Positions 26,979-36,508 of a DNA stretch of 64,000 nucleotides are shown here, piece after piece (the stretch's first letter is position 1; each line of letters starts with the position of its first letter). The notes under the pieces are model-generated. The model saw nothing but the letters and a program-made list of their open reading frames with translations, was not told the DNA's origin and did no database searches. Where the stretch lies: assembly GCA_005503085.1 (NCBI GenBank), contig SCOI01000009.1, positions 1-64,000 of the forward strand, in the 5' to 3' direction. A program made the translations under genes and the position numbers. Origin of the DNA: Burkholderiales bacterium C2. Its GTDB lineage: Bacteria > Pseudomonadota > Gammaproteobacteria > Burkholderiales > Burkholderiaceae_C.

Positions 26979-28400
26979 CTAGCGCGTCCAGACCGGCGGA
27001 TGACGCTGCTGCCAGGCAAACACCTGCTCCAGCGCGCCGGCCAGGCCCAGCAGGCGCTCGTCCTGGCCGGGCATGGCCATCAGCTGCACGCCGACCGGCA
27101 GGCCCGATGCCGTCTGATGGACCGGCAGGCTGATGGCGGGCGCGCCGCTGAGATTGGCCCAGGGTGTGAAGGCGCTCCAGCGCAGCATGGCTTCGCTCGA
27201 TGCGCGACCGTCATCCAGGCGCAGCGCACCGCTGGGCAGGGCAGGCGCGCTGCTGGTGGGAGTGAGCAGCACATCGACGCCAGACTGCCACTTCAGCCAG
27301 GCGCTGGCCGCAGCCGCCAGACGCATCATCGACTGGGCATAGCGCTTGCCGGTGGTCGCCTCGGCGTTCTCGATGTACCAGCGCGTGTAAGGCATCAGTG
27401 CCGAGCGGCGTTCCTCGCTCACCTGGGCCTGCACATGCAGGCTCAAACTCACGCCGATCACATCGCACAGCGGCTCCATCAAGGCCCAGATGCGCAGTGC
27501 CGGCGGCAGCTGCACAGTCACGATCTCGTGCCCCATCGCCTCCAGTGCCTGTGCGGCCTCGGCGCAGGCCTGCAAACAATCGGCATGGACCGTGGTCTCG
27601 TCGCTGCCGGGGTCTGTCAGCAAGCCGATGCGCAGGCGGCCTTGCGGCGGGTTGCGGGCGGCCACCCGGTGGGCATCGACTGCCCAGGGCGCCTGGCGCC
27701 ACAGCTCGCCGGGGCCGATGGGGCCGACTGCATCGAGGAACAGCGCCGCATCGCCGACCGTCCGGGCCACCGGCCCTTCGCTGCCGAGCTGGTACCAGGC
27801 CGGCAGCACCGAGGGGATGCGACCGCGGCTGGGCTTGATACCGACCAGGCCGCAGTTCGACGCCGGCGTGCGCGTCGAGCCCAGGCCATCGCTGGCATGG
27901 GCCATAGGCGCCAGACCGGCCGCCACCGCAGCCGCCGCACCGCCGCTCGATCCGCTGGCCGACAGTCCTTCGCCATAGGGACTCAAGGCCGGTGAGGCCA
28001 GCTGCGTCTCGGTATAGCAGCAGGGACCGAACTCGGGTGCATGGGTCTTGCCGATCAGGATGATGCCGGCCTCGCGCAGCCGGCCGACGACGCCGCCGTC
28101 CTGCTCGGGCACCCAGCCGGCGATTGCCGCGCTGCCCAGCGAGGTCGGAAAGCCGGCGGTCGGATGCAGATCTTTCAGCGGCAGCGGCAGTCCATGCAGC
28201 AGGCCCGAGGGTGCTTGCGCGTCCGCCCGCCGCGCCGCATCCATCGCCTGCTCGGCGAACACAGTCACGAAGGCGCCGAGCGCCGCGCCATGGCGCTCGA
28301 TGCGCGCCAGGTAGTGGGCCACCAGCTCGGTGGAAGAGATCTCGCGACGCTGCAGCGCCGCGCACTGCGCCTCGGCGCTCAGCTCATGCAGCGCGGCCAT
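26979..28400 (-). CDS. Amidase-signature family hydrolase
   Basis: The 473-residue protein belongs to the Ser-cisSer-Lys amidases. Lys76 (PLPLKDLH), the Gly/Ser motif SASGSSGG (Ser151/Ser152) and Ser175 in LGSTRTPAS match the triad, though the residue before the nucleophile loop reads GLGSTR where GGSIR is usual. No signal peptide is present, so it works in the cytoplasm. It would release ammonia or an amine from an amide, for example a side-chain amide or N-acyl amino acid. It starts at the stop of the M81 fusion gene and is the last gene of the minus-strand operon from the TonB receptor. Substrate is not known. Confidence 0.85.
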   Translation of the reverse strand: MAALHELSAEAQCAALQRREISSTELVAHYLARIERHGAALGAFVTVFAEQAMDAARRADAQAPSGLLHGLPLPLKDLHPTAGFPTSLGSAAIAGWVPEQDGGVVGRLREAGIILIGKTHAPEFGPCCYTETQLASPALSPYGEGLSASGSSGGAAAAVAAGLAPMAHASDGLGSTRTPASNCGLVGIKPSRGRIPSVLPAWYQLGSEGPVARTVGDAALFLDAVGPIGPGELWRQAPWAVDAHRVAARNPPQGRLRIGLLTDPGSDETTVHADCLQACAEAAQALEAMGHEIVTVQLPPALRIWALMEPLCDVIGVSLSLHVQAQVSEERRSALMPYTRWYIENAEATTGKRYAQSMMRLAAAASAWLKWQSGVDVLLTPTSSAPALPSGALRLDDGRASSEAMLRWSAFTPWANLSGAPAISLPVHQTASGLPVGVQLMAMPGQDERLLGLAGALEQVFAWQQRHPPVWTR

Positions 28401-30793
28401 CAGCGCTCCATCCGCCGGCCCGGGTCCGACGCGATCTGCGCCATCAGCGCATCGATCTCCTCGGCAACCTGGGCAACAAAAGGCGGCAGCACCGCAATGC
28501 TCATGTGCTCGGAACCGGCCAGCTCGCGGACCCGACCTCGCGTCGACAAGTCCGCATGCGCCTGCTGATAGCTCGGCCAGCGCCGGTAGACGGTGTCCAG
28601 GCCCTCAATGCCGGTGGGCGCCGACGGCTTCGGCGCCCACAGCACCATCAGCGGACGCTCGCCCAGATCGGGCGCGGCCGCAGCCTGGCGCCCCACCTGC
28701 TGCAGACCGAGCACCTCGTAGAGCATCGCATCCACCGCCTCGGGCGTGACGGTGGACTTCACCTGCTCGGCGACCTCGGGCATATCGGCACACACCGCAT
28801 CGATCATCGCGAACTCCGGCGGCGGCGGGCCGCCGGCGCGCAGCTTGACGCGCTTCGCGCGCTCGGCGGCCATCTGCTCGGTGGGCGCCTCGTTGTAGAA
28901 CGTGAACTGCTCGGGGTGGCTGGCATCCAGCATCATCAGGCCGGCCACCTGCTCGGGGTAGAGACCCGTGTAGACGCGCATCAAGAGGCCACCCAGCGAG
29001 TGGCCGATGAAGAGCAGCGGGCCGCGCACGCCGGCCGCGTCCAGCAGCGCATTCAGGCGGCGCGCATTGCGCTCGGCGTCCAGCGGCTGCGCATCGGGCT
29101 GGCTCCAGCCCAGGCCCGGTCGGTCATAGCTGCACACAGAGTACTTGCGGGCCAGGGTCCGCTGCAGGCGCGCGTAGACCGGCGAGACTGTCCCGGCGCC
29201 CGATTCGATCACGATGGTGGGCTGGCGCGGATCGGTGGGCGCGGGACCGCTCAGGTGCAGATGCAGGCGCAGACCGTCGATCTCGTAGAGCTGGCCCGGG
29301 GGCTGCGCTGCCGGCGCGACCCAGTGCGGATCGGCCACCCGCGGCCAGTAGTCCAGGCTGCGCACGCGGTAGGGCAGGCGGGCGAAGTCGGTATTCACCG
29401 TGCCGGGCGTGCTGACATAGAAGACCGCCTTGGCCAGCGGCGCGAAGCGCGCATGGAAGTGCTGGGCCGATTTGACGACGATCAGCTTCTTGTTGCCGAG
29501 CACTATGCCCAGGCCGGTGAAGAGCTGGGGGTCGAGCACCTGGCTGCGCTTGCTGATCAGCGCGATGTCGATGCCATTAGCCAGGCGCACCCAGATGCTG
29601 CGGCCCAGGGCCATGCGGTCGTCGGCACCGTTCAGTCCCGGCTGGTAGAAATCCTCGACCACCGCCATCACCGTCGCGCTCAGATCAAGCGGCTCACCGG
29701 AAGCCGGACCGCCCTTGCCACCCAGGCGGAGATCGACGCGCGCGCCGACGCCGGCATCGCTGCAGATCTGCACCGCGCCCAAATCCCAGAAGCCGCCGAT
29801 CGCGACATCGACTATGCCCTGCGCCAGCACCTCGCGCAGGATGAAGGTGCTATCGCTCATCGCGCCACCGCCGGCGTTGTCGGCCACATCGGCCAGCACC
29901 ACGGGACCGCCCTGCACTGCCTGCGCCTGCGCCAGCGCGTCGCCGACGCTCAGGTTCGGCGTGCGGGTCTGCTCGCGCAGCGACCAGAACTCGCGGCCCA
30001 GTTCCTCGGCCAGTGTTGCCGCCAGCGCAGCATCGTTGTCGGTCGTCACCCAGAGCTTGGCGCCGCCCTCGGCCACATCGGCCCAGGGGAAGCCATGGCC
30101 CAGCGAGACCGACAACACGCCGGGCTGCTGCTCGACGGCCTGCATGCGCCGCACAAAGCCGGCCATGGGCTCGCGCGTCGTGTGCCACAGGCCCACCATC
30201 TTGCAGTCGAACACGGCGGTGATGGGCTTGACACGGCCCTGTGCCGCCTTGGTCACGATGTCGAGCACCTCGCGCAGGCGCGGCAGTGCATCGGTGTGCG
30301 GATACTCCTTGTAGGCCACGATCACGTCGGCCGAGCGCTGCATCAGCGCGGTGTAGTGGCAGTGCAGGTCCAGCTCCACGCCGATGGGCACGGTAGGCCC
30401 GACGATGGCACGGGCCCGCTCGATCAGATCGCCCTCGCAATCGTCATAGCCGTCGGCCACCATCGCGCCGTGCAGCACCAGGATCACGCCGTCCAGCGGC
30501 CCCGCCGCATGGGCCGCCTGCAGATCGGCCAGAATCTCGTCGCGCAGGCGCTCGTAGACCGCGCGCACCGTGCGGCCCAGCGGCATCGCGAAGGCGGTCG
30601 TGCTTTCGACCAGTTCGTGGCCCTGCTCAGCCAGCCAGCGGCGCAGCATGAGCGGGTAGAGGCCGAAGCCCTGCGGATCACGGGTGCTGGCATCGCCGCG
30701 ATAGATGCCGTACTGCTGGAAGCAGCCCCAGCCGGTCGGCGCAGCGGCGAAGGTGTTGGTCTCGGTGGCGAGAAAGGCGGTGAAGAACTTCAT
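28400..30793 (-). CDS. Fusion of MlrC-type M81 metallopeptidase and alpha/beta hydrolase
   Basis: This 797-residue protein joins two enzymes. Residues 1-490 are an M81 (MlrC/DUF1485) metallopeptidase: TETNTF near the start, VILVLHGAMV, a candidate metal site ELDLHCH (Asp142, His144, His146) with EYPHTD (163-168), [11 protein letters not shown] and a final STPGTV segment. MlrC hydrolyses linear microcystin peptides. Residues 500-797 are an alpha/beta hydrolase with nucleophile Ser599 in IGHSLGG and catalytic His763 in GSEHMS. The paralogue at 38188-39693 stops just where this protein continues, so the hydrolase half is an added module. The fusion implies consecutive hydrolytic steps. A separate translation start for the second half is not seen. 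It follows the serine hydrolase in the operon. Confidence 0.85.
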   Translation of the reverse strand: MKFFTAFLATETNTFAAAPTGWGCFQQYGIYRGDASTRDPQGFGLYPLMLRRWLAEQGHELVESTTAFAMPLGRTVRAVYERLRDEILADLQAAHAAGPLDGVILVLHGAMVADGYDDCEGDLIERARAIVGPTVPIGVELDLHCHYTALMQRSADVIVAYKEYPHTDALPRLREVLDIVTKAAQGRVKPITAVFDCKMVGLWHTTREPMAGFVRRMQAVEQQPGVLSVSLGHGFPWADVAEGGAKLWVTTDNDAALAATLAEELGREFWSLREQTRTPNLSVGDALAQAQAVQGGPVVLADVADNAGGGAMSDSTFILREVLAQGIVDVAIGGFWDLGAVQICSDAGVGARVDLRLGGKGGPASGEPLDLSATVMAVVEDFYQPGLNGADDRMALGRSIWVRLANGIDIALISKRSQVLDPQLFTGLGIVLGNKKLIVVKSAQHFHARFAPLAKAVFYVSTPGTVNTDFARLPYRVRSLDYWPRVADPHWVAPAAQPPGQLYEIDGLRLHLHLSGPAPTDPRQPTIVIESGAGTVSPVYARLQRTLARKYSVCSYDRPGLGWSQPDAQPLDAERNARRLNALLDAAGVRGPLLFIGHSLGGLLMRVYTGLYPEQVAGLMMLDASHPEQFTFYNEAPTEQMAAERAKRVKLRAGGPPPPEFAMIDAVCADMPEVAEQVKSTVTPEAVDAMLYEVLGLQQVGRQAAAAPDLGERPLMVLWAPKPSAPTGIEGLDTVYRRWPSYQQAHADLSTRGRVRELAGSEHMSIAVLPPFVAQVAEEIDALMAQIASDPGRRMER

Positions 30794-30808
30794 GGTGGCG
30801 GGATTTCC

Positions 30809-32497
30809 TTATTGGTCCAAGCGCGTGAAGCGCATGTGTCGGGTGCGGACGCTATCGATCCGCAGGCCGACCACCCGGGCGCCGGCGCGGTCAAGATTGA
30901 CGATGTTGCTGTTGGCGAGCGCGGCCAGCAGCGGGTCGGTCGGGACGATGAGCAGCACATCCTCAGAGACGGGCTGCAGGCGAAAGCGCAGCTGTCCATA
31001 CCGGCCTTGCACGGTGAGCGTCAGCATCGCGCCCTCGATGGCGATCTGCGCGTCGGCATCGAGGTCGGCGCTGCGGTAGCGGCCCACCAGCCGCGGCGCC
31101 AGCGCGGTCGGCTCGGGCGCGGCCTCAGCCAGACGCCGGAAGCGCTGCACCCGGCCGCCGTCGCGCACCTCCAAGGTATCGGGGGCCTGCGCGGAATCCG
31201 CGCCGGCCAGCTCGACCTCGAAGGCGCTGGTCCCCATGTCCATGACGCCCAGCCAGGCGCTGCTCGCGCCGCGTTTGCGCAGCGGCAGCACCGCGCTGCC
31301 ATGCACGGACAGGCCCAGCATGCCGGCCACCTCGCCGAAGCGCATCAGGCAGCCGCTCTCGGGCTCGTGGTAATGCTGGCCGGGCAGGCCGGGGAAGGCG
31401 CTGGCGGCGACCCGCGGCACCGCCGTCTCGGCGCTTTGCGGCAGCTGATCGGCCAGCAGCAGGTCGATCAGCTTGAGGGCGATCGCGGCGGGGGCGGCGG
31501 CCAGGCCATTGGTCATGATCGTGATGTCCAGGCCATGCGCGGGCACGGTGATCATCTGCGAACCGCCGCCGAGGATGGCACCGTTGTGGTGGATGACCTC
31601 GACGCCCCGGTAAGGATGGCAGACCAGGCCGAAGCCATAGGGCGAGACCTCGCCCGAAGCCAGGGTGTTGGGCGCCAGCATCTGCGCCCAGCTCTGCGCG
31701 CTGCCGACCGTCTTCTTCTCGCTGCGCAGGTGGGCCAGCCAGGTCAGCATGTCGTCCACCGTCGAGACCAGCGAGCCGCTGCCCTCGAACTCGGTCGGGT
31801 AGAGCGCACGGGTCCATTGCGCGCGCGCATCCGGCGCGGCGCCCGGCACCGGCATGTACAGCCCCGCCAGGCCGCCTCGCACATCGAGCACGCTGGGGAT
31901 GGACTCGCTGTCCAGCATGCCAAGCGGCTCGAAGATGCGCGTGCGCAGGAACTCGGCAAAGCTCAGCCCGCTGACACGTTCGACCGTCAGCGCCAGCAGG
32001 CGGTAGCCGCCATTGCTGTAGATCATGCGGGTGCCAGGCTCGAAATTGAGCTCGCTTTGCCGCGCCATCAGCGCCAGGCTGCTGCCGGTCGGCTGCAGGT
32101 TCAGTCCATTGGCCCAGGTCCAGAGCTCATCATGGCCGCGCCAGCCGCCGGTATGCGCCATCAGCTGGCGCAGCGTCGGGCCTTCGGCGCCGAGCCTGGG
32201 CAGCTCGGGCAGATGCTGCTGCACCGCATCGTCGATCTGCAGGCGGCCGTCCTCGGCCAGTAACAGAATGGCCAGCGCGGTGAAATGCTTGCTGGTCGAG
32301 GCCAGGCGCATGCGGGTGTGCGGCGTGTTCGCTACGCCCTGTTCCAGGCTGGCCAGACCGAAGCCGCGGCGGTAGCGCAGCCGGCCTTGCTGGTGGATGC
32401 CGACCACCATGCCGGGCGCGTCGCCGCGACACAGCGGCTGGAGAAGGGCATCAATCGCGGCGGTCGCTGCGCGGGGATCGCTAGTGAGAGTAGACAT
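30809..32497 (-). CDS. Penicillin-recognising serine hydrolase A (MlrB / D-aminopeptidase type)
   Basis: The 562-residue protein has a class C beta-lactamase-like domain (about 1-345) and a C-terminal part with beta-barrel-like repeats, the layout of D-aminopeptidase DAP (family S12). Motifs: nucleophile Ser67-Thr-Ser-Lys70, Tyr160-Ser-Asn162 and His304-Asn-Gly306, close to the positions known for DAP. It has no signal peptide. DAP removes N-terminal D-residues; MlrB, a relative, cuts linear microcystin. The gene lies between the MFS transporter and the M81 fusion in one operon, and two close paralogues lie nearby. Activity on D-peptides is inferred. Confidence 0.85.
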   Translation of the reverse strand: MSTLTSDPRAATAAIDALLQPLCRGDAPGMVVGIHQQGRLRYRRGFGLASLEQGVANTPHTRMRLASTSKHFTALAILLLAEDGRLQIDDAVQQHLPELPRLGAEGPTLRQLMAHTGGWRGHDELWTWANGLNLQPTGSSLALMARQSELNFEPGTRMIYSNGGYRLLALTVERVSGLSFAEFLRTRIFEPLGMLDSESIPSVLDVRGGLAGLYMPVPGAAPDARAQWTRALYPTEFEGSGSLVSTVDDMLTWLAHLRSEKKTVGSAQSWAQMLAPNTLASGEVSPYGFGLVCHPYRGVEVIHHNGAILGGGSQMITVPAHGLDITIMTNGLAAAPAAIALKLIDLLLADQLPQSAETAVPRVAASAFPGLPGQHYHEPESGCLMRFGEVAGMLGLSVHGSAVLPLRKRGASSAWLGVMDMGTSAFEVELAGADSAQAPDTLEVRDGGRVQRFRRLAEAAPEPTALAPRLVGRYRSADLDADAQIAIEGAMLTLTVQGRYGQLRFRLQPVSEDVLLIVPTDPLLAALANSNIVNLDRAGARVVGLRIDSVRTRHMRFTRLDQ

Positions 32498-32508
32498 GGC
32501 TGGAGGGC

Positions 32509-33903
32509 TCAGATGCCCGGGTTGACGGTCTTGATCAGGCGCACGAATGCGGGTTCGGTGGCGCGCAGCAGGGCGGCGCCCAGCAGGCAGCCGGTCATCG
32601 TGGCGGCGACGATGGCCATGGCCAGGCCATTGGGGATGTGCTTGACGGCATCCGAGACCATGCCGATGGCCAGCGGCCCCAGCACCGCAAAGGGCAGGCC
32701 GGCTATCGACAGCACCCCGACCACGCGCGCCCGCAGATGGGCCGGCGCGACCTCCTGCAGCACGTTGGGCAACACCACCGCGCCGCAGATCAGCGGCACC
32801 AGCAGCATGGCCAGCAGCACGAACACATCATTGGCCGAGCGCACAAACAGCAGCGCAATCGAGATCAGCCCGGCGGCGGCGTAGCCCAGCGTCATCACAC
32901 GCACCGGTGCGGCCAGGCCCACGCGGCGCCGTGCCACCCGCATCGCATTGACGCCCAGCACGCCGCCCAGCACCGTGCCGACCATCACCGCCACGCCGAT
33001 GCCCTGCCCAAGCTGCGCTGGCTGAACGCCGAACTGGCGTGCCGCAACGATGGGGATCCAGCTGCCGATCGAGCTCAGGCCCACCGAGGCCAGGCCGGAA
33101 GCGGTCACCAGGCAGGCCAGCGTGCGCCAATGGGCCCGCAGATAGTCGCCAAAGCCGATGCCGGCGGCATCGCCGGCGCCTTCGATGCCCGGCGGAGGCG
33201 GCTCGTAACCGGCGGCGGCGGCGCCGCGTGCGCTGCGTATCGTCAGCACCAGCAGCATCACCGGCGCACCGACGATGGCCATCGCAAAAAAGGTCAGGCG
33301 CCAAGTCTCATAGGCCTGCAGCGCGACCGGCAGCAGGTGGTGCGACTTCTCGATTGCCTGCACGATGCTGCCACCCACGATGGCGCCGAGCGCACCACCA
33401 AAGAGCGCCGCGATGCCGAAGATCGCGTTCGCCAGCACCCGCTGCGCGCGCGGGAACAGATCGGGGATCAGGCTGTTGGTGAGAGGCCCGAGCCCGGCCT
33501 CGCCGACGCCCAGCCCGATCGACGCGACGAACAGCATGCCGTAGTCCATCGCGGTGCCGCGCAGGCCGGTCGCCGCGCTCCAGACCAGCACGCAGGCGGC
33601 CAGCACGATGCGGCGGTCGAAGCGGTCGCCGAGCCAGCCCAGCGGAAAGGTCGCCAGCCCGGAGAACAGCACCAGACCGGCGCCCTTGAGCATGCCGATC
33701 TGGGTGTCCGATAGCGACAGGCTCACGCGCATCGGCTCGGTCAGCAAGGTCACCAGCATGCCGTCGATCGAGCCGAGAATGGTCGCGATCAGCAGCACGC
33801 CCAGCGTGTACCAGGAGGCCGCGCCGGCGCGCCGGGTCGGCATTGCAGGGACGTGGGAGGAGGAGGCCGCCGTTGCAGCGGCGGTCTGAGTGAAGAGAGC
33901 CAT
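32509..33903 (-). CDS. MFS transporter of the peptide locus
   Basis: The 464-residue protein has about twelve membrane helices and MFS signature loops (DTQIGMLKG, then GWLGDRFDRR between helices 2 and 3; LGVGEAGLGPL in helix 5), most like the spinster-type subgroup. It starts at 33903, two bases after the stop of the TonB receptor; upstream codons in the same frame are only antisense of the receptor. In context it would carry the peptide or its fragments across the inner membrane, a role analogous to MlrD in microcystin clusters. Export is an alternative. Confidence 0.85.
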   Translation of the reverse strand: MALFTQTAAATAASSSHVPAMPTRRAGAASWYTLGVLLIATILGSIDGMLVTLLTEPMRVSLSLSDTQIGMLKGAGLVLFSGLATFPLGWLGDRFDRRIVLAACVLVWSAATGLRGTAMDYGMLFVASIGLGVGEAGLGPLTNSLIPDLFPRAQRVLANAIFGIAALFGGALGAIVGGSIVQAIEKSHHLLPVALQAYETWRLTFFAMAIVGAPVMLLVLTIRSARGAAAAGYEPPPPGIEGAGDAAGIGFGDYLRAHWRTLACLVTASGLASVGLSSIGSWIPIVAARQFGVQPAQLGQGIGVAVMVGTVLGGVLGVNAMRVARRRVGLAAPVRVMTLGYAAAGLISIALLFVRSANDVFVLLAMLLVPLICGAVVLPNVLQEVAPAHLRARVVGVLSIAGLPFAVLGPLAIGMVSDAVKHIPNGLAMAIVAATMTGCLLGAALLRATEPAFVRLIKTVNPGI

Positions 33904-33905
33904 GG

Positions 33906-36323
33906 TCAGAAGGGGACGTTGACGGCAACGCCGAGGGTGCGGGGCTCGACCACGACGGCCTTCGCGGAGGTGACTGCGACCGCCGCCAGGCCGCGGCTGT
34001 TGCCCAGATTGCGCAGATAGGCGGAGAGCTTGAAGCGCTCGAGGTCGATGCCGGCCTGCAGACCGTACACGGTGTAGGACGGCAGCAGAAAGTCGGGTGC
34101 CAGCGCGCTGCCGGGGAATCCGGCATGGCGTTCGCCGACATGGCGGGCATTCAGGCCCAGATAGGCCGGGCGGCCCGCGAGCTCGAAGTCGCGCGTGGCG
34201 GACACGGAGGCGGAGACGCTGGCGGTGTTGGGCAGCTTGTCGCCGGCACGGCCGCCGAGGCCTTTGGCGTCGGTGCGCAGCTTGGCATCGATCAGGGACA
34301 GCGCGCCGTCGAGCCGCCAGCCCGCGCTGGGCATCCAGATCAGACCCAGCTCTGCGCCCCGGATACGCGCCTTGCCGGCATTGGTGAAGAAGCCGAAGAC
34401 ACCGTCCTGCATCGTCTGCTGGATATCGCTCCATTCGATGTCATAGACGGCGGCCTCGACCATCAGGCGGCGGTCCAGCAGCGTGGCCTTGTAGCCGGCC
34501 TCATAGCTCCACAGCGAGTCGGACTTGAACATCGGCTTGACGGAAGGCGAGGTCGTCGGCAGCAGGCCGTTCGGGCCGCCGGGACGGTAGCCGCTGGCGA
34601 CGCGCACATAGGCCGAGCTCAGCGGGTCGAGCTTGTAGCCGGCAGTGGCCAGCCAGGTGGTGGCCGTCTCCTCGGACTCGCCGCCGTTGGACGAGGTGCC
34701 GCCGGCGAGCAGGCCTGCGGAAGTATTGGTGAAGCGCTGCTCCATGCGGCCGACGCGCACGCCGCCGGTCAGCGCCAGCGCGGGCGTGGCATGCCAGGTC
34801 ACATCGCCGTAGAGCGCGAGGTCGCGGTAGGTGGCGGGCTTGTTGGTCTGGTAGAGATTGAGCGTGCCGGGGCCGCTGGCGGTCGCGTAGCCGAAACCGC
34901 CGTCGATGCTGGAACGTTCGCGGTTGATGTAGAGACCGGCCAGCCATTCGATATCACGCGAGGCGCTCGAAGTCAGCCGGAACTCCTGACTGACACGGTG
35001 CTGCTCGCCACGGCTGTCGCCCCAGACCGAGGTGGCCGGGATGCCAGCGCGGATCAGCACCGGAAGCAGGAGCGAGGAGGCGTCCTGCTGCCCATGCAGC
35101 TTCACGTCCTGCACCGAGGTGATGGCATTGAGCCGGGCCCAGCCCATGTTGTATTCGATGTCCATGCCGAGCAGATCGGTGCGAACGCTGCTGGGCTCGC
35201 GGGCGTCGAGCCGGCGCAAGCGCTCGCCCAGCACCGGCTTGCCGGTGACGAGGTTCAGGTCCTCGTAGTCATTGCCGACGCGCTTGGCCTCCTGCGAGGT
35301 CAGCGTCAGCCGCATCGACAAGTTACGGCTCGGCGTCAGCAGCGCCGAAATGCGTGCGCCGGTGGTGGTGCCGCGGTTGACGTTCTTCTCGGCCGCCACC
35401 CCGATGGTGTCGTCATAGCCGCCAAAGCGCGTGCTGTAGGCGGCGACGCGCACGGCCGCCATGTCCTGCTTGATCGGTAGATTGACCACGCCATTGACCG
35501 TGCGTCCCATGCCGCCGTACTGGGTGGAGCTCAGCGCGAGCCTTGCGCTGCCGGAGAACTCGCCGGTGTCGGGCTCGTTGGTCACGTACTTGATCAGCCC
35601 GCCCATCGCGCCGGCGCCGTACAGGGTACCCTGCGGCCCGCGCAGGATCTCGATGTGATGCAGATCCAGCAGGCCCATGTCCAGCGGCGTGACTGCCCCC
35701 AGGCCATAGGGCGCGCTGGAGCCGGTCGCGACATCGTCGACATAGACCCCGACCGAGGCAGCCCCAACTGAGGCGGTCGCCAGGCCGCGGATGCTCAGAG
35801 CACCGGCAAAGGCGCCGCCATGCGTCAGCGTGACGCCGGGCTGCCCGGCCACATAGTCGCCCAGCTCGCGCGCACCGCCGCGCTCCAGCGCTTCGGTCTG
35901 CAGCACATCGACCTTCAGCGGCACTTCGCGCACCGGCTCGCGGCGACGCGAGGCGCTGACCATGACGGTGTCCAGCGTCGACACATCGGCACGCGGCTTG
36001 GGCTCGTCGGGCGGCGCACTGTAGAGCACGATGGCACCGCTCTCGTCGCGCCGCACCTTCAGCCGCGTGCCGTCGAGCAGGCGGGCCAGCGCGTCCTCGG
36101 GCGAGAGCTTGCCCTTCAGACCCTTGGTCGACAGGCCCTTGATGTCGTCGACCTTGTAGAGCAGTTGCACGCCGGCCTGCGCGATATAGGCATCGAGGGC
36201 GGCCTTCAGATCACCGGCAGCGACGTCGAACTCGCGGCTTTGCCCATGGGCCGTGGCGGCGATGGCCAGAGTACACACCAGGGCCAGATGACGGAGAGTC
36301 CGGCCACGCACGCTTTTCTTCAT
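33906..36323 (-). CDS. TonB-dependent receptor with STN signalling domain
   Basis: The 805-residue outer-membrane protein has a signal peptide (cleaved near AHGQ-S at about 28), an STN domain (about 30-102; REFDVAAGDLKAALDAY, LSPEDALARLL), a TonB-box-like DTVMVSA (118-124), the plug (GVTLTHGG, IEILRGPQGTLYGAGAMGG) and a 22-strand barrel ending in Phe. The STN domain marks transducers that signal to a FecR/FecI pair when substrate binds, and such a pair is encoded at 45.6-47.1 kb. It is the first gene of the five-gene minus-strand operon. The co-transcribed peptidases suggest that the ligand is a peptide too large for porins, not an iron chelate. Confidence 0.9.
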   Translation of the reverse strand: MKKSVRGRTLRHLALVCTLAIAATAHGQSREFDVAAGDLKAALDAYIAQAGVQLLYKVDDIKGLSTKGLKGKLSPEDALARLLDGTRLKVRRDESGAIVLYSAPPDEPKPRADVSTLDTVMVSASRRREPVREVPLKVDVLQTEALERGGARELGDYVAGQPGVTLTHGGAFAGALSIRGLATASVGAASVGVYVDDVATGSSAPYGLGAVTPLDMGLLDLHHIEILRGPQGTLYGAGAMGGLIKYVTNEPDTGEFSGSARLALSSTQYGGMGRTVNGVVNLPIKQDMAAVRVAAYSTRFGGYDDTIGVAAEKNVNRGTTTGARISALLTPSRNLSMRLTLTSQEAKRVGNDYEDLNLVTGKPVLGERLRRLDAREPSSVRTDLLGMDIEYNMGWARLNAITSVQDVKLHGQQDASSLLLPVLIRAGIPATSVWGDSRGEQHRVSQEFRLTSSASRDIEWLAGLYINRERSSIDGGFGYATASGPGTLNLYQTNKPATYRDLALYGDVTWHATPALALTGGVRVGRMEQRFTNTSAGLLAGGTSSNGGESEETATTWLATAGYKLDPLSSAYVRVASGYRPGGPNGLLPTTSPSVKPMFKSDSLWSYEAGYKATLLDRRLMVEAAVYDIEWSDIQQTMQDGVFGFFTNAGKARIRGAELGLIWMPSAGWRLDGALSLIDAKLRTDAKGLGGRAGDKLPNTASVSASVSATRDFELAGRPAYLGLNARHVGERHAGFPGSALAPDFLLPSYTVYGLQAGIDLERFKLSAYLRNLGNSRGLAAVAVTSAKAVVVEPRTLGVAVNVPF

Positions 36324-36338
36324 TGGAATTCCTTGGTT

Positions 36339-36407
36339 GGAAACGATGAACTGCTATTCAACGAAGACGGGCCGCTCGTCATATTCCGGTAGCAATTTCA
36401 TCGTTCC
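36339..36407. promoter_or_regulatory. Imperfect inverted arms in the divergent promoter region
   Basis: Between the TonB receptor (minus) and serine hydrolase B (plus), the arms GGAAACGATGAACTGCTA (36339-36356) and, on the other strand, GGAACGATGAAATTGCTA (36407-36390) match at most positions and face each other. Each begins with GGAA, a common -35 core of FecI-type ECF promoters, so they may be two divergent promoters for the sigma factor of this locus, or an operator. A further GGAAT with CGTCTT about 14 bases later on the minus strand is also present. This is pattern evidence only. Confidence 0.4.
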
Positions 36408-36508
36408 CAGCGTAAACACCTAGGCCGCGGAAGACAGCATGCCGGAAAGCAGTGGCCCGCTCGTCTCTACAGAAGGCCCACCCACCTTCCCTCCACTGCG
36501 ATCACGCC

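Noticed and set aside
28124-32263. A 1379-codon open frame on the plus strand
   Set aside because: It is antisense to the amidase, M81 fusion and serine hydrolase genes and its His/Arg/Gln-rich content is typical of the reverse frame of GC-rich genes.
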